Source: Tubiluchus corallicola
Taxonomy: Eukaryota; Priapulida; Priapulimorpha; Priapulimorphida; Tubiluchidae
Reading direction: 5' to 3'
DNA length: 64,000 nucleotides
Assembly: GCA_030141605.1 (NCBI GenBank)
Contig: JAQGDQ010000009.1
Location: forward strand, 1,459,001-1,523,000
In this document: one piece after another, positions 46,701 through 58,559 of the stretch
How the letters are laid out: every line of letters begins with the position of its first letter
Numbering within the stretch: position 1 is the first letter of the stretch
Program-made: the position numbers and the translations under genes
Notes under the pieces: model-generated
What the model was told of the DNA's origin: nothing
Database searches by the model: none
The model's input: only the letters and a program-made list of their open reading frames with translations

Positions 46701-49700
46701 TTGCTTTAATTTGAACAAATACTTGTAATTTGGTAAAGACATTTGGAAAACATGATTCATTCCATTATACAGTATACGAGCATATGTATAAATTATGTAG
46801 CTTGACTAATTTCACTTTTACTTTTTTTCTATATTCTGTTGCTTGAAAACGCATTTCCTGTTGTGTACATCAAACCTCAGTTTTTTTCACTTGTAAGTTG
46901 TTGTATTAATCCAACTTTATGTAAGAAATCACATGCAGAAATTTTTGCTAGATACGTTTCTAGTTCTCTTGGCGTAAAAATATCTAGGTCTCTGTTTTTT
47001 TACTAGAACTGCGATAAAACTACAATTACAGTAAGATAATATAAAATATAGCTAACATACCCAAAAACTGTTTAACGTAAAAATAACTTTTCTTTAATAA
47101 AAAAAGCTAACCGCAACTTAAAATTTGACGCAAATTTTGTTAAACTTCATGGCTATCTTCCGAATGAAAACGGGCTTTGAAATTGCATTTTTTTCAATGC
47201 ATTATGTTTTTGTTCGACCGTTGCATTTTGTTGGTTTTCCTCGTGCTTGTTTGGAAATGGCAGGCTAAACAAATGTGCTAGCAATGGCTTCCTTGGATAC
47301 CACATCATTTGTGTGATGCTGCATTTGTAAACAATGCTACACAGTGAAATGTGACACGTGATAGTCTAACGCAAATGATGACTTAAGTAAGGCGTGTATT
47401 TCACTAGCGTCATCTAATGAGTAAAACCCGCTAAGTCAAATTCAAGATTTCTTTTGGAAAAGACATTTTCTCACCTCTTATATAAACCACCAAGAGAAAG
47501 TTAAAAATATCAGAAGATCTTAGTTGGAACATTTTCTTTCTGTTTTTTGTATAAAACTGAAACTTTGTGAATAAAAAGCATGTTGTACTTGACATTTAAA
47601 GATTTTTTTAACATTAATGAAATTTTAGTTTTTATTTTTGATTAATGATTCTTCTATTTGTTATTCGCATTTGCAGCATTGGCCCACAAAAGGAGTAAAA
47701 CAATTTTTATAATGATTTCTTACTACATTAATATAGGATTTGCAAGCCTCCAAAACCTTTTCTATTGGCTGTGTACTACAAATACGTATCAGCGGCCCAG
47801 TTCTACAATTGCACAGTGGTAGATCAGTCAGATCAGTTTAAATTTGATTTGTATAAAGGAAACAAATTGCTTCAGATGCCTGAGGTAAGCTGTATCATTA
47901 TTCGTTCTTACTGATTATAATGAATCTTATTGCCTTCATTCATCTTCTCCACAGATAGATTTTTCTACATGAAATGCATACATAGCTTCTTTTTTATGCG
48001 AATTGTTCTTATTTCATCATTGTTACGTCAAGCAAACGTAGAAAATGTGTTGACACAATTATTTTTTATACTGTAGTTCATTCTTAACTGAACGGGCATT
48101 GTTGACTTAACTGACGTTACATAAACATCATAAACAACATTGTAGACCCACAATGGTGTTTTTCTGGGACAGCAATAGCTTTGCTATTTTTACCTTGAAA
48201 ATTCAAAATCTACCATACATGCAGTTTCTTATTAATTTCATTTTTTTTTGCAAATTTTTCTGTATTAAAATGCATTTTTTAAATAAAAGCCTTCACTTTT
48301 CAGGGTTCTGCTAAAGAAAAGCAATGCAGTGTAGATTTGGTCAAACTAGGGAGCGGGAGCACTCACTTAGAATCCTTTTCGAAAGCCTTAAAGTTGCTAG
48401 TGCAAAAACATAAGAAGAATGAGGTTACTGGGCCATGGACACCTTCAGCTGGTGATCAAGATACAGAACCTAGGAATTCCCCTAGTCCATATCCTTCCGG
48501 AAACAAGGTATTACATAGCTGTTACCATTGTACGTTTTTGATGTGTCACAAGTATCACTACTAATATATCACTAGTATGAGATAGGCAGCACCAGTTGAT
48601 TGTGTACTTCTAGGTTGAGAATTGAGACCAGCTTTACCATATTAAGCCAGTAGCTCAAATGAATAACGTACTTGCAATGTAGCAAAGGTTCTGTGTTCAA
48701 GTCCTGGTTGTTTTACAAGTGTCTCATTCAATTAATTGGCCATTAGGCTAAGTGTTACATGTGTGATATTCACCTTTATGTTCGTACAGATGAGTGTGTA
48801 TAAAAAGTACTACATTTTCGTATTTCAAAATCAGTACCATTACATATTAACGTTTATTAATGAACAACTTTGAGTTATTTACAAGCTATGATGTGACTCT
48901 TGAGGTTATAGTCTTGGTTTTGGTCTTGTTCTCACTGGTGTCAGTGTTGACCTTGGTGATGGTCTCACTGGTGTCAGTGTTGTCCTTGGTCTTGGTCTCA
49001 CTGGTGTCAGTGTTGACCTTGGTGATGGTCTCACTGGTGTCAGTGTTGACCTTGGTGATGGTCTCACTGGTGTCAGTGTTGTCCTTGGTCTTGTCCTCAC
49101 TGGTGTCAGTGTTGACCTTGGTGATGGTCTCACTGGTGTCAGTGTTGTCCTTGATCTTGGTCTCACTGGTGTCAGTGTTGACCTTGATCTTGGTCTCACT
49201 GGTGTCAGTGTTGACCTTGGTGATGGTCTCACTGGTGTCAGTGTTGACCTTGATCTTAGTCCCATGAGTGCCAGGGTTGACCTTGATCTTAGTCCCTTGG
49301 GTGCCAGGGTTGAGTTTTATCTTGGTCTCACACTGACTGGTACTAATACTTGATTTTGGCCTTCATATCAACCTAGTGTTGAAATTTATTTAACGTTATA
49401 AAAAGGTTATATCGTTTAATAATTAAACAAACCAATTATTTAAAGTCATACATGTATTTCACATGTCTCATGTATTGTATGGACTCTGGAAAGATGAAAT
49501 TAAATAGTGCACTTGTCATATTGTTATGTTGAATCAAACAGTTTTTTATTTGCTACTGATTTTGTGATGGAAAATGATCATAAAATGATTTGCACTAGCA
49601 TATACAAACTAATGTCAACTTTGCCATATTTATTTTTGTTTGAAATTAAATTGTTTTTAGGCACAAGTAATAGAGCCGAGTGTGCCGGAACCATCTCTCA

Positions 49701-52700
49701 TTTTTGGAGAAGACAATTCTCCAAAGACAATTGAAGAAAATTCTAAAAATCTAGGCACTGCGCGAATGATGACTTATGTTTCACAGACTGAGTTGCTAAA
49801 TAATAAAAAGTCTACCAAATCGACTGCTTCAAGATCTAATGAGAGTATGGAAAAGAAACGAAGGAGAAATGCAGCAATGGAAAGTTTGTTGACGAAAAAC
49901 TCAGCTGATCAGAACTCGGCTTCTGTAAAGCATAGAAGTAGTTCTCTGAGTAAGTTACAAAACACCAAGTCATCACGTGTCGAAGCTGATCAAACTTTGA
50001 CTATGCATAAGCAAACTAGACTGTCAAATAACCAAAGTAAAACAGTATTAAGGAAACCCAGCCAGAGTGCCTCAACAAGTCAGGCAGAAACTTCTAGTAA
50101 ACATGTCGCAGGAATCTTGAAGAATTCTCATAACCATAAAAGAATGAGTAAAACCTCGAGTGCATCTGATCTACAAAAGCAAAAGGATGTTGACTCATCT
50201 GCATTGGAGCCTTGCAATGGTCTACAACAGAAAAGTTCTGACAAAAGACTTTCTGATGCAAGTTCTCAACGTAAACACCGGGTATCGTTTCGTTCATCAA
50301 CTAAACTCAGAGAAGGACTTTCACTGAATACGGTAAAAAAAGTCAAAGATAACATTATGACATCAACTCCTCAGAGTGATAACACATCAAAAATGAGAGA
50401 TGTTGATCTTAGTGACGTAGAACTTGATGGTCATCATATCTGCAGACGCCAACGTACTCCATGTCAATGCACACACGAGCACACCGAGAAAAACTGCTCA
50501 AGTAAGTTCTTTGAGGATGTGTCGACCGAGCCTAGCCAGCAGGATAATCACGATCGTACAAGTGTACATGAAAAGCCAGATAAGAATGATGTAGCGGAGG
50601 AGATAACCACATCACACAATCTTCGGGAACTTCTTCGTAAGCAGGAAGAACAACTGCAGGCTTTGCAGTTGCAGGTTAAACTGCTGCAGCAGTCGCAGAA
50701 GTCATCTACTTCGTCCAGTGCGTTAACACCGCCCACAACACCAGATATGGTAACGACCACCTCCCAAACACAGTCGTCCAACTTACTGAGTGATGTTGAA
50801 AAAAGCACTACTGTGGAAAAACCATCATCATCATCTATTTCAACAATGACTAGCCTTATATGGCCTCCCCCATGTCCCACCTGCCTAGGAGGTCTTGAAA
50901 CATGTAAAACCAAAACTAGAAATGATGACAATACAGCGCCAGTTGGTAATAAGTCAAAATTAGAATCGGCAGCTTGTGGAAAACTTCAACAAATAGGACT
51001 AACATGTTCATCCTCTGCTAAAGATGTTTCCAATGATGTCAGAAATGACGCTATTGTTAGAAAAGAAGAAAAAGTTGAAAAGAAAGGAAGTAGGCGTATG
51101 CCTGAGAATCTAATTAAGACTACATTAGAAGCTGTTAACAGATTAACAACAGAAGAGAGATTCAACAGTATGGAGACATCGCTTCATGTGGATGTGCAGA
51201 GCTTTGTGGACTCTTCTTGGTAATCTTACAAAGTTTCTTCAGTTTTTTTCTCTACTTTCTACTGAATTTCATAAATATAATTACATATAAGAGCGAATGG
51301 TTATAGTGTGTACTTTGCAACCAAGGTAAAACAGTGCCAAGGCAGGTCAGAGAATGGATGGGTAATCACCTTGTTAATATTCATTCTGGGTGTTTTTACT
51401 CGCCATACTGACTGCCTATTTATATCTTTTAAACATGTTCACTGGTTCAGTGTCTCATCTTAGATGGTTAGTTTTGGTAATAAGCTAAACTCTGATCTAT
51501 GGAGTGAGATGTGCTATTTAGTGGTTTTTTGCTGGATCTCAAACTATATGAAAATTAATATCAAATATATCAGCAAACAGTTTATATTAGGAAGCAGGTT
51601 TGTGATCCGAGTTAAACAGAAAACTTGCATTACTGTTTAGGTGTATCAAAATGTACGTTTCCATTGTAATTATAATTCTGTTTAGCTGTTTGTAAAATGT
51701 AACGGAAAAACCACAATTAACTTATTCTTAAAGGAATAGGTGTTTTTAGACCATCGCTTATATTGATTTGTCTAAAATGTACAATTTATTATCTATAATC
51801 ATTACCAAAGTGGTTCTTTAACTTAAATAATGGTTTAGAAATTAAATAATAGTCTGCACGGACATAGTTAGTGATGGACATATGATTGGGAACATGAAGA
51901 TTGCCATACGTGCTGCTGTCTTGCAGTGATGTTGAGATACAAAAACTTTTAAAGTGTCAAGTTTATTACTGGGCTAAAGTATGATTTAGTAAGGGGGTTT
52001 CTATAGACACGATTTGTGTGAGTGGTCTTCCATCGACAAGGAAGTAATATTGAAGGACGGGCATTCTTGAAAAACAATATTGTTCTGTTAGTTATTTTAG
52101 ACCATAAACCACACTTTGACTTATGACCTAAGACTGGGTAAAGTTTCCTTTAAATAGGATGCATTTGCATTTAAAGTGGTTGAATTCTTGTGTAGTTCGA
52201 GACACTAAAGTTAGCCTGTGTTGTTACACTGTAGTGCGACTCACACATTAATATTTTCCTTTATTTAAGATTTTGAGCTATTGTCACCAGCCAAAAGATT
52301 TGGTGCTTTTGCAAGCTGTCCACATCACAATTAATAGGTGATGTCAGTCATTTTTTGTGAAATGCAATTTAATAACCCCTGTGTCTCTATTAATTATTAG
52401 CACGACAAGAAGTGGTTCGGAAATTACCAGCCCTATACTGGGAGAGAGTGCCAGTATGCGTGCAGATCAGCTTGCTGAAAGTCCTAACTCTGACAATGGT
52501 GGCAATGAAGATGTATTTGTTAATACGAATCATCCACACTTCTATCGTAATATCATGGTGAGAAAATGATCAGTTGGGCACAGAATATTTTCACTTTTGT
52601 TTTCATTGTTCATAAATACATTAGAACAAACAGTTTACTTGATAATACTTTTGTAATTGTAATAAATGTGGCACATGTAATAGTATTTAAGACAAAAGTG

Positions 52701-54241
52701 TAACAGTCAAAAATATAATTGCAGCAGGTTGTTGCACAATTTAACCTGGTCACTCTTTCAATGTGCCCATAGTAGGTTGCTCCTAGATGGAGTCCATTTG
52801 GTAATGACTGTTACATATTACTGATTAAATAATAAGAATATTGCAGACTTACAAAAACATTAACTTTTGAACAAGAGGAATTGTAAATTTGTAGTATATT
52901 TGATAATGTACGTTTAAATTACTTTCAATCGTTTGGCTTTTTCTTTTTTAGGACAAAATCCATAAATTTTTAACTCCAAAGAATGTGGAGGCAGATGAAA
53001 CGAAACAGCAACAAGCATCTCTTCCAGTACTTACTCCTCAACAAGCTAACGAACAATTTCATACAAGAACCCAGTCTGAACCATCACTCAGTAACATTGC
53101 TTGTGACGAGGCTAACAATAAATCGTATGTTTGTTTTACTTTACAATCAGTGTAAATTGAATTCTTAATACTGACATGAACAAAAACTGTGATGCAGTTT
53201 CATTTTATAACTGCGTCACAAATCACTTGCAATCGTTAACATTGTATCATTAAGTGTAGTTATGCATTCATCCGTTTAAATGGATCTATATGTGCATTAC
53301 TGAAGAACAAATAACAGGTAACTGGAGTACTTGTGCCCATCACTTGTGTAGTAGTGCAAATTGTTGAACACTATTTTTGTTGTTGAGCAGTTGTCGTAAT
53401 GGAGATGCCTAGAATGTTCTTAGGTAGAGTTATTACAAGACTAATAGAAATCACTATTCTGTATTACTTTCTCTCATCGATTATAATGCCCATTTCATTA
53501 CATCATATACAAAAACTAGAAATTTGTAAGTTGATAATTCTGTGGCCATAATTTGTGTATCCTTATTTTTCTTAGAAGTGACTCACATACGGAATACATT
53601 GTGCCACCAAGGCTCCAGTATGTATCATTGATGCAAGACATATCCAATACTGATACCAGTACACAAATTAATACCTTAGCTGCTAAGTACCTAGGAGGTA
53701 AGAATGTCACACCACAGCGAAGCACAGGCACGCTACTCAGAAAAGCTCTAACAGAGGGTGCTACATGCAGTTATGGTAATTGTTTAAATACAGTTTTTAT
53801 TTGGCACGGGTCTCACTTGTGCATTGTGACTAAATAGTGTAAGAGTAAACCAGACCCTATGAACTACAACTGGAAGTAAAAACGAGTAACAATAAAATCT
53901 GTCACATTGATTTCACCTAAGAAAAGATGTTGCAGAAAAATAAGTTTATTAAAAATTTATATTGCATTCTTGCAGGTTCTTCTGACATAACATTGTATGG
54001 AATGAGCAGCAAAGACCTGTCATTAGCAACAAACAGATACATGATCAAGCACGGTCTTATTCCAAATCCTATTAAATCAGCAGATAAAATAGAAGACACA
54101 AACACCCACCTAGTACAAACACAAGCGATTCATTCCAAAATGACACCATTATCTGCTATGCCTCCTAAACTGCAGAAAGGCAAGGACACAGTGCAAATAT
54201 TGGACATCAGTAAATTAAAAGAAATGCCAAAACTTCTATAG
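41659..54241 (+). CDS. STIL: STIL centriolar assembly protein, 14 coding exons
   Basis: Core centriole duplication factor; relatives (STIL, fly Ana2) are recruited and phosphorylated by PLK4 and bind SAS-6 to start cartwheel assembly. Exons: 41659-41822, 42116-42231, 42868-42983, 44624-44686, 45572-45804, 46278-46361, 46561-46647, 47737-47884, 48304-48507, 49661-51219, 52401-52557, 52952-53124, 53576-53775, 53976-54241; all phases agree, giving 1189 aa (human about 1290). The N-terminal domain has HFDSGMQIPG, LESDLKVPILPIVGVWV and WMACLRYLHTSAIEKR. A short coiled coil LRELLRKQEEQLQALQLQVK is at about 726-750 (PLK4-binding position). A Cys/His stretch CRRQRTPCQCTHEH is near 663. The STAN motif KDLSLATNRYMIKHGLI is at about 1115-1131. 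The C-terminus LDISKLKEMPKLL matches vertebrate STIL. AATAAA signals are at 54368 and 54444. The exon containing the ATG begins at 41653 after a splice acceptor, so an upstream exon is missing from this model. Confidence 0.95.
42699..42731. repeat. (TTTA)n microsatellite
   Basis: About eight TTTA units in STIL intron 2, followed by A-rich sequence that is nearly its inverse (TTAATAAATAAATT), so the region can form a hairpin. Confidence 0.85.
43697..43737. repeat. (TA)n microsatellite
   Basis: About 40 bp of TA dinucleotides in STIL intron 3. Confidence 0.9.
43860..44510 (-). pseudogene. Antisense coding relic of unknown type in STIL intron 3
   Basis: On the minus strand, about 90 codons are open ending ...QIWKKYLNLGDNLELMFRDL (stop near 44221). 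A second piece about 100 bp further along contains SDSINNCINTFLDEHKSEWI and PEQKTNKLLK. Stops and shifts separate them. The composition (many charged residues, regular Leu/Ile spacing) looks like a decayed protein gene, probably from a mobile element. I do not recognise the family. Confidence 0.35.
44812..45172. mobile_element. Mariner/Tc1-type MITE of about 357 bp in STIL intron 4
   Basis: The ends are CAGGGTGTGCCAGAAGAAA (44814) and, inverted, CAGGGTTCTTCAGAAAAAA (45170), each flanked by TA (44812-44813, 45171-45172). Terminal CAGGGTG with TA duplication is common in mariner/Tc1-like elements. No transposase frame is present. Confidence 0.7.
46415..46600 (+). repeat. STIL: Tandem duplication of a STIL intron-exon border, upstream copy decayed
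   Basis: The real border (CTGATTGTATTTATTT...GCAG/CTGGGTAAACAATGTTGATA, exon from 46561) has a decayed copy about 95 bp upstream (CTAATTGTATTTATTT...GAAC/CTGGGTGAGCATTGTTGACA). The copy has lost the CAG acceptor. It also contains GG/GTGAGC, a donor-like site, and is preceded by TTTTCAG (46412-46418), so a cryptic exon is conceivable. Confidence 0.75.
46648..47736 (+). other. STIL intron between exons 7 and 8
   Basis: AT-rich, with no repeat or nested gene recognised. Confidence 0.5.
48635..48760 (+). mobile_element. tRNA-derived SINE-like fragment in STIL intron 9
   Basis: TAGCTCAAATGAATAACG (48651-48668) resembles the tRNA D-arm box A. TGTTCAAGTCCTGG at 48694-48707, about 40 bp downstream, closely matches box B (GTTCRANTCC). 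The cloverleaf is not intact (acceptor stem not paired), so it is not a functional tRNA gene; a tRNA-derived SINE head is likeliest. SINE body and tail are not defined. Confidence 0.5.
48905..49330 (+). repeat. 33-bp minisatellite, about ten full units plus decayed ones
   Basis: The unit is TCACTGGTGTCAGTGTTG followed by ACCTTGGTGATGGTC or TCCTTGGTCTTGGTC. About ten near-identical units alternate between these types, with CCTTGATCTTGG variants near the right end and two decayed units (to about 49330). As 33 is divisible by three and units lack stops, both strands stay open (135 aa plus, 119 aa minus, 11-residue repeats); these frames are artefacts. It lies in STIL intron 9. Confidence 0.92.
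51220..52400 (+). other. STIL intron between exons 10 and 11
   Basis: The donor TTG/GTAATC follows the 1559-nt exon. If unspliced, the frame stops at once (TGG TAA), giving a protein that keeps the coiled coil but lacks STAN. No other feature is recognised in this AT-rich intron. Confidence 0.6.
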
Positions 54242-54443
54242 AGAGTGAGGTAATAGTTTCTTTTGTTCTCGTGACTGATAGGCTCCGAGTTTTTGTGAAT
54301 TGAAGTAAATTATTGCTGTTCCATTTATTATGTAGCAGGTATAATTAATTTTTTATTTGACAAAGACAATAAATAGTGGAGATTCCTGAAATTAACTCAT
54401 GAAATTTGTAAATAATGTGCTGTTACTTATGTGTACACTGAAC

Positions 54444-54460
54444 AATAAATTTAATTTATT
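54444..54460. terminator. Palindromic poly(A) signal between convergent STIL and UTP15
   Basis: AATAAATTTAATTTATT reads AATAAA on both strands. The plus copy lies 203 bp after the STIL stop; the minus copy lies about 270 bp beyond the UTP15 stop. Other signals exist: AATAAA at 54368 for STIL and TTTATT at 54721-54726 for UTP15, seven bases after its stop. Use of each is unknown. Confidence 0.5.
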
Positions 54461-54732
54461 TTGTGTGATAATAAACTTCTTGTTTTTATCAATTTTTTTG
54501 GTTATGTTGTGTTGTAGTTCAAGGTATCTGGTAAGTGTCATTGAAGTAGTGAAACTGAAATGGGCTTGTTTGTAAATGTGCAACATAATTTCTCCGCATT
54601 TATAGACCAGCAGTTCATAACAATGAAAGCTCAGATCCCACAGAAAAAAGTGAAACTGTCAATAGATTGTTGATATGATGAATGAACATATCTCATGTTT
54701 CAACTTGTAAAACAAAACACTTTATTCTTTTT

Positions 54733-57700
54733 TTAAGACTTATCGTTTTGCACACTGCCTGCATTATCACCAGTGTTCTTATCATCTATTCTTGCAGTAA
54801 GACTGTTATTATCTACATCACTGCTATTTGCTACTGCAAATATGCAGTCAATGGCACCAAGTAATTCTGGGATTCTTTCCATGAACTCTTCTTCTGCTGT
54901 AACAGCCTTCTGTAACCGCTGGAATAGCCCACGAACTTCTGGGTCCTCACACATGGTTAACCGAGAAACATCTAACAGCGCACTTGTGACATCAATTATG
55001 GTTGGCATAAATGCTGGGTTTGTAATGTGCTTTATCAAGAAGTTTATTAGAGGTTTAAGAGAAGCGAAATCTCTACCTGCTAATGCTTGTCTAATTCCGT
55101 CACGTCGTATCAATTCCTGCATTACTGAAACAGCCACTTCAGGTTTTTTCTCAAACTGGTAACTTGAAAGCACCGAGTCTAATGCTTTTGTCGATTCAAA
55201 CCTTTTCATGTGTTTGTCATGCTTGTACAGCACATTCTTGAACTGGTATTTAACAACAGACTCCTCATTGTAATTTGGCAAATGTGCATTGGCTCTTGAT
55301 ATGTTCTGGTAAGACCTTTTCTTCGCTAACTTCCTTTTTCGCTGTTGCTCTACAACGTTAGTTGGAGTACGTCTGTGCTGAATTGAAACGAGGCCATCGG
55401 CTAATCCAACGGCCATTGTTTTGTCATCTGCTGATATTCCCATGCTTAATACTGCTGTCGAATAGTTAAGCGTGTGCACAACTTTGTAGTTGGAGATGTC
55501 GTATATCTTTACAAGCCTGGAACAAGACACATACTTTAATAAATCACATGCCCTTGGGCAAGTCAACAGCTAGCAGCTAAGGATGGACTCAATTTTCAGC
55601 TGTGAATACAGTTTTGTTAGCCTCCATTTTGATTTAGAAATTATACCAACAAAAATCACTCAGAAGTTCAGTTAAATATTAACTGAACTTACTGTTACAT
55701 ACCTTAAAAAAATCAATGCCAGATCAGTGCTCAATGCTCAACACTTGTACTTCAACAAAGCGTGCATATGTGTTAATCACTTCAAATGCCAAACACAAGC
55801 AGCAAAAACATAGAATGACACCGAAATTTGAAAGCTGGGGATCTGAATTTAACCTGGCGGCTCATAAAATGGCTTTCCTTTCAAAACACTAACTAAACGG
55901 AAAAATTATATAACAAATACTTACACAAAAATGGTGACTGCAAAAGTTTTAGCCATTAGACCTACATGAGAAGAATGAGAGTATGAAATGTATTGATGAA
56001 GTACTATACCTGTCCAGTGATCCTGTCAAAAGACGCTGCTGATTACTAGCTAAACACATGCATGTGACAGTTTTGTGATGATTCACTAATTTGACCAACA
56101 GTTTCTTATTAAATGCATCCCATACATGGACTGAATTACCACCAGCTGACAGAAATACGCTGCCAGTCGGAAAAAATAAAACACTTTCAACTGGCATGCC
56201 ATGATCGACTGTCATAATACATTCTCTAGTCCGAGTATCATACATCTTGACTTTATGGTCATAACTTCCAGACAGGATAACATCGGGGCTCATCTGGCAC
56301 ACGGCACCAGCTCTTATATAATCATCATGCCCAGTCAATCTTACTACTTCTTTCTCGGTTGGAATGTCATAGCAACGAACTGTTTTATCATCAGAGAATG
56401 ATGCCACTTGCGTACTCAATGGTACGAACTTCACAACACGAACAGAATCTGTGTGGCCCTTAAAAACTCGTAAAAGAGATTTAACATTGGCGACGTCAAA
56501 TAACTTTACCACGCCTTCAGCACCACCTGCAGCTAAAATTTTACCATCGACTCGATAACATCCACCGTAGGCTGTATCTTTGAACCGGGTAACAGTGTGC
56601 AAAACATTGTTACTAGAAGAACTGTAGATAGAAACCTGAAATAAGATTACAGTCAAAATAAGTTATTCAACTCATTTTAAATACAGCATTTATAGAATTA
56701 AACAATGAATACTGATTACTTCATAGCTGTTGCATTTCATTAAATGTGTGCCACTTTAACTGAATTAGTGAATTTACCATGAATTATATACGCATATACA
56801 TTACTGATATATGCCATGCGCTGCTGAACAATAATGTTTAACAGATTAGCAGACTCTCTAATGACACACCAATCGACCCATATTTGCACTTTTAAAGAAA
56901 CCCATCAAAAGAGATAATTTTTGTAATATTATGCAAACAGAAAAAAGAAAAAAATCACATCTAAGCACGTGGTCCTGTACACTAAACCATTTTTTACATA
57001 CAGAAACAAAAGCCTAACTTGAGCATAGCTCATACTTTACCTGTGCTTACGAATACTAAAGATTAAGTTATGACAAGTTACTTGTATAATGTTTGTCCAG
57101 ATCGTAAAAAAATCATATTACATGTTACAGGTTCAAAATGAAGTTGAACTTATGAAGTCACATATGTTTTTTATACACTTCGGCACACAGCATGCTGGAA
57201 AACACTCGAAGGCTGGGCCTACTCAAATAGATGTTTGCGACATGAACAAATCCTGACTGATTATCAAGGATATACCTCTAAGATGAATCACTGATTTTGC
57301 AAAAGCAGCATGAAATGTGGGAACTCCACCACTAGACGACAGACCATGTCACGCTGAGCTTTATTTGGACATTTTCACTGCCAAGTTTTGCTTCTCACAT
57401 GTTGTTTATGAAATACAGTGAGATATCAATATACTCTTCATGGAAATCTGATTAACGAATGAAGTTGATAGACTCAATCAAGTACCTCGGTGGCAATACC
57501 TCTCACAATTGCAGATGGACTAATTATGCACACCGGAACTTCTTCAGCTAATTCCAGTTCAGGCTTTGTATGATAAAATATTAACATTAAAAACATATAG
57601 ATTAAAGAATGCACATACACAAGTCTTGTGCACCTGAAGATCTGTATATTGTCAGTTTGGTTACAAAGTTGGAGTAAGCTTAGAGAAGAGCTACAAGGTT

Positions 57701-58559
57701 TACCTAGAACCAGTTATAGGAAAGTATCGAGTGTGACTGCTATGACTAACCTGAACTGGTGTCCACTAGCTGAGCAATGCAAGATGCAACAACCTGGTAG
57801 CTGTCGACATCCTTTCCACCTATTTCTTCACATGAAGAATGTAACAATATTCCACTTGAAATTATATATTCCATTCATTATCCCACATACTGTGAGTGGA
57901 ACCACTTACCCAAGCCAAGGGTCCAGCGTTGTAGTACCGACTTGTTTAAGAATGGTATACACTCCATCTAAACTGGACTAAGCTGCTCCACTACGTTTAA
58001 CGCGGTGTATGGTGTAGCGCTCCTACCCTGAGTCGCCTGGGGATTTTCTTTTATCACTGCACCAGTGGATAAAATTTTTGCGCTGGCATGGCATTCGCAA
58101 GGCTGAAAGCCATGTGTTACAGCCTTCAATTTAATATGTGTTGACATATTACCACTAACATTAATGTATATTTAGTTAAATTTATAGGGGTGACTAGACT
58201 AGAAGATCGTATGGTTTGTTCTACTCCGCCTCTATAATTATTTATTAAACTATACGTATATGATAATAAAAGTATATGGTAATATTATTAACGTGAAAGG
58301 GGCAAATCAATAGAATTGCATTGACGTGAATATCGAGTTCATGTTACATTATTAAGAAAAAGTATTGACCTACCTTCAAAGAATTCGTTACGGCAAAATT
58401 GTAAGGCTGAATTGGAGAAAAATTTACGCATGATATCGCTCCGGATTCCTTTGCGTATATTGGTACGTCAAACGCTTTCCAATATAATTTTTCTGGTGTG
58501 AGGTCTTCAAAGGCTTTACTAGACTTTGAAATATAAGTTGGTTTATAGGAAGCGGCCAT
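54733..58559 (-). CDS. UTP15: UTP15, U3 snoRNP / SSU processome WD40 protein, three exons, complete
   Basis: Nucleolar t-UTP subcomplex member needed for pre-rRNA transcription and 18S processing. Exons 58559-58374, 56635-56010 and 55516-54733 join in frame to 531 aa (human about 518). N-terminal MAASYKPTYISKSSKAFEDL leads into WD40 repeats (SCVNFSPIQPYNFAVTNS; GGCYRVDGKILAAGGAEGVV; FKGHTDSVRVVKFVP; DDKTVRCYDIPTEKEVVRLT; GHDDYIRAGAV; LSGSYDHKVKMYDTRTRECI; GSLDRLVKIYD). A basic stretch (EQQRKRKLAKKRSYQNISRA) follows, then the helical UTP15 C-terminal domain (VMQELIRRDGIRQALAGRD to PELLGAIDCIFAVAN). The tail is acidic and low-complexity. The 3' UTR may be very short. It is convergent with STIL and divergent from MMACHC. 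Confidence 0.96.
56636..58373 (-). other. UTP15 intron 1
   Basis: No recognised exon. The plus-strand frame at 57628-57981 (117 codons) has no family resemblance. On the minus strand at about 57755-57860 a short frame reads CEEIGGKDVDSYQVVASCIA and is followed by a donor-like TCAG/GTTAGT. It could be a relic of a coding sequence, but it has no partner exon. Confidence 0.35.

Noticed and set aside
48860-49267. 135-codon plus-strand open frame (and 119-codon minus frame)
   Set aside because: Both are translations of the 33-bp minisatellite, lie within a STIL intron, and have no independent coding support.
50548-50931. 127-codon minus-strand open frame
   Set aside because: It lies wholly inside the large STIL exon 10; its Ser/Asp/Val composition is the complement of the real coding strand.
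53696-53705. GGAG/GTAAGAAT as the end of STIL exon 13
   Set aside because: It leaves the same phase (1), so it would also splice in frame to 53976 and cannot be excluded as a minor donor. The longer exon to 53775 is open throughout and protein-like, so I kept it.
53553-53837. Treating the 94-codon frame as a separate gene
   Set aside because: It is STIL exon 13 (53576-53775) read through into its intron.
54773-55162. 129-codon plus-strand open frame
   Set aside because: Shadow of UTP15 exon 3 on the opposite strand.
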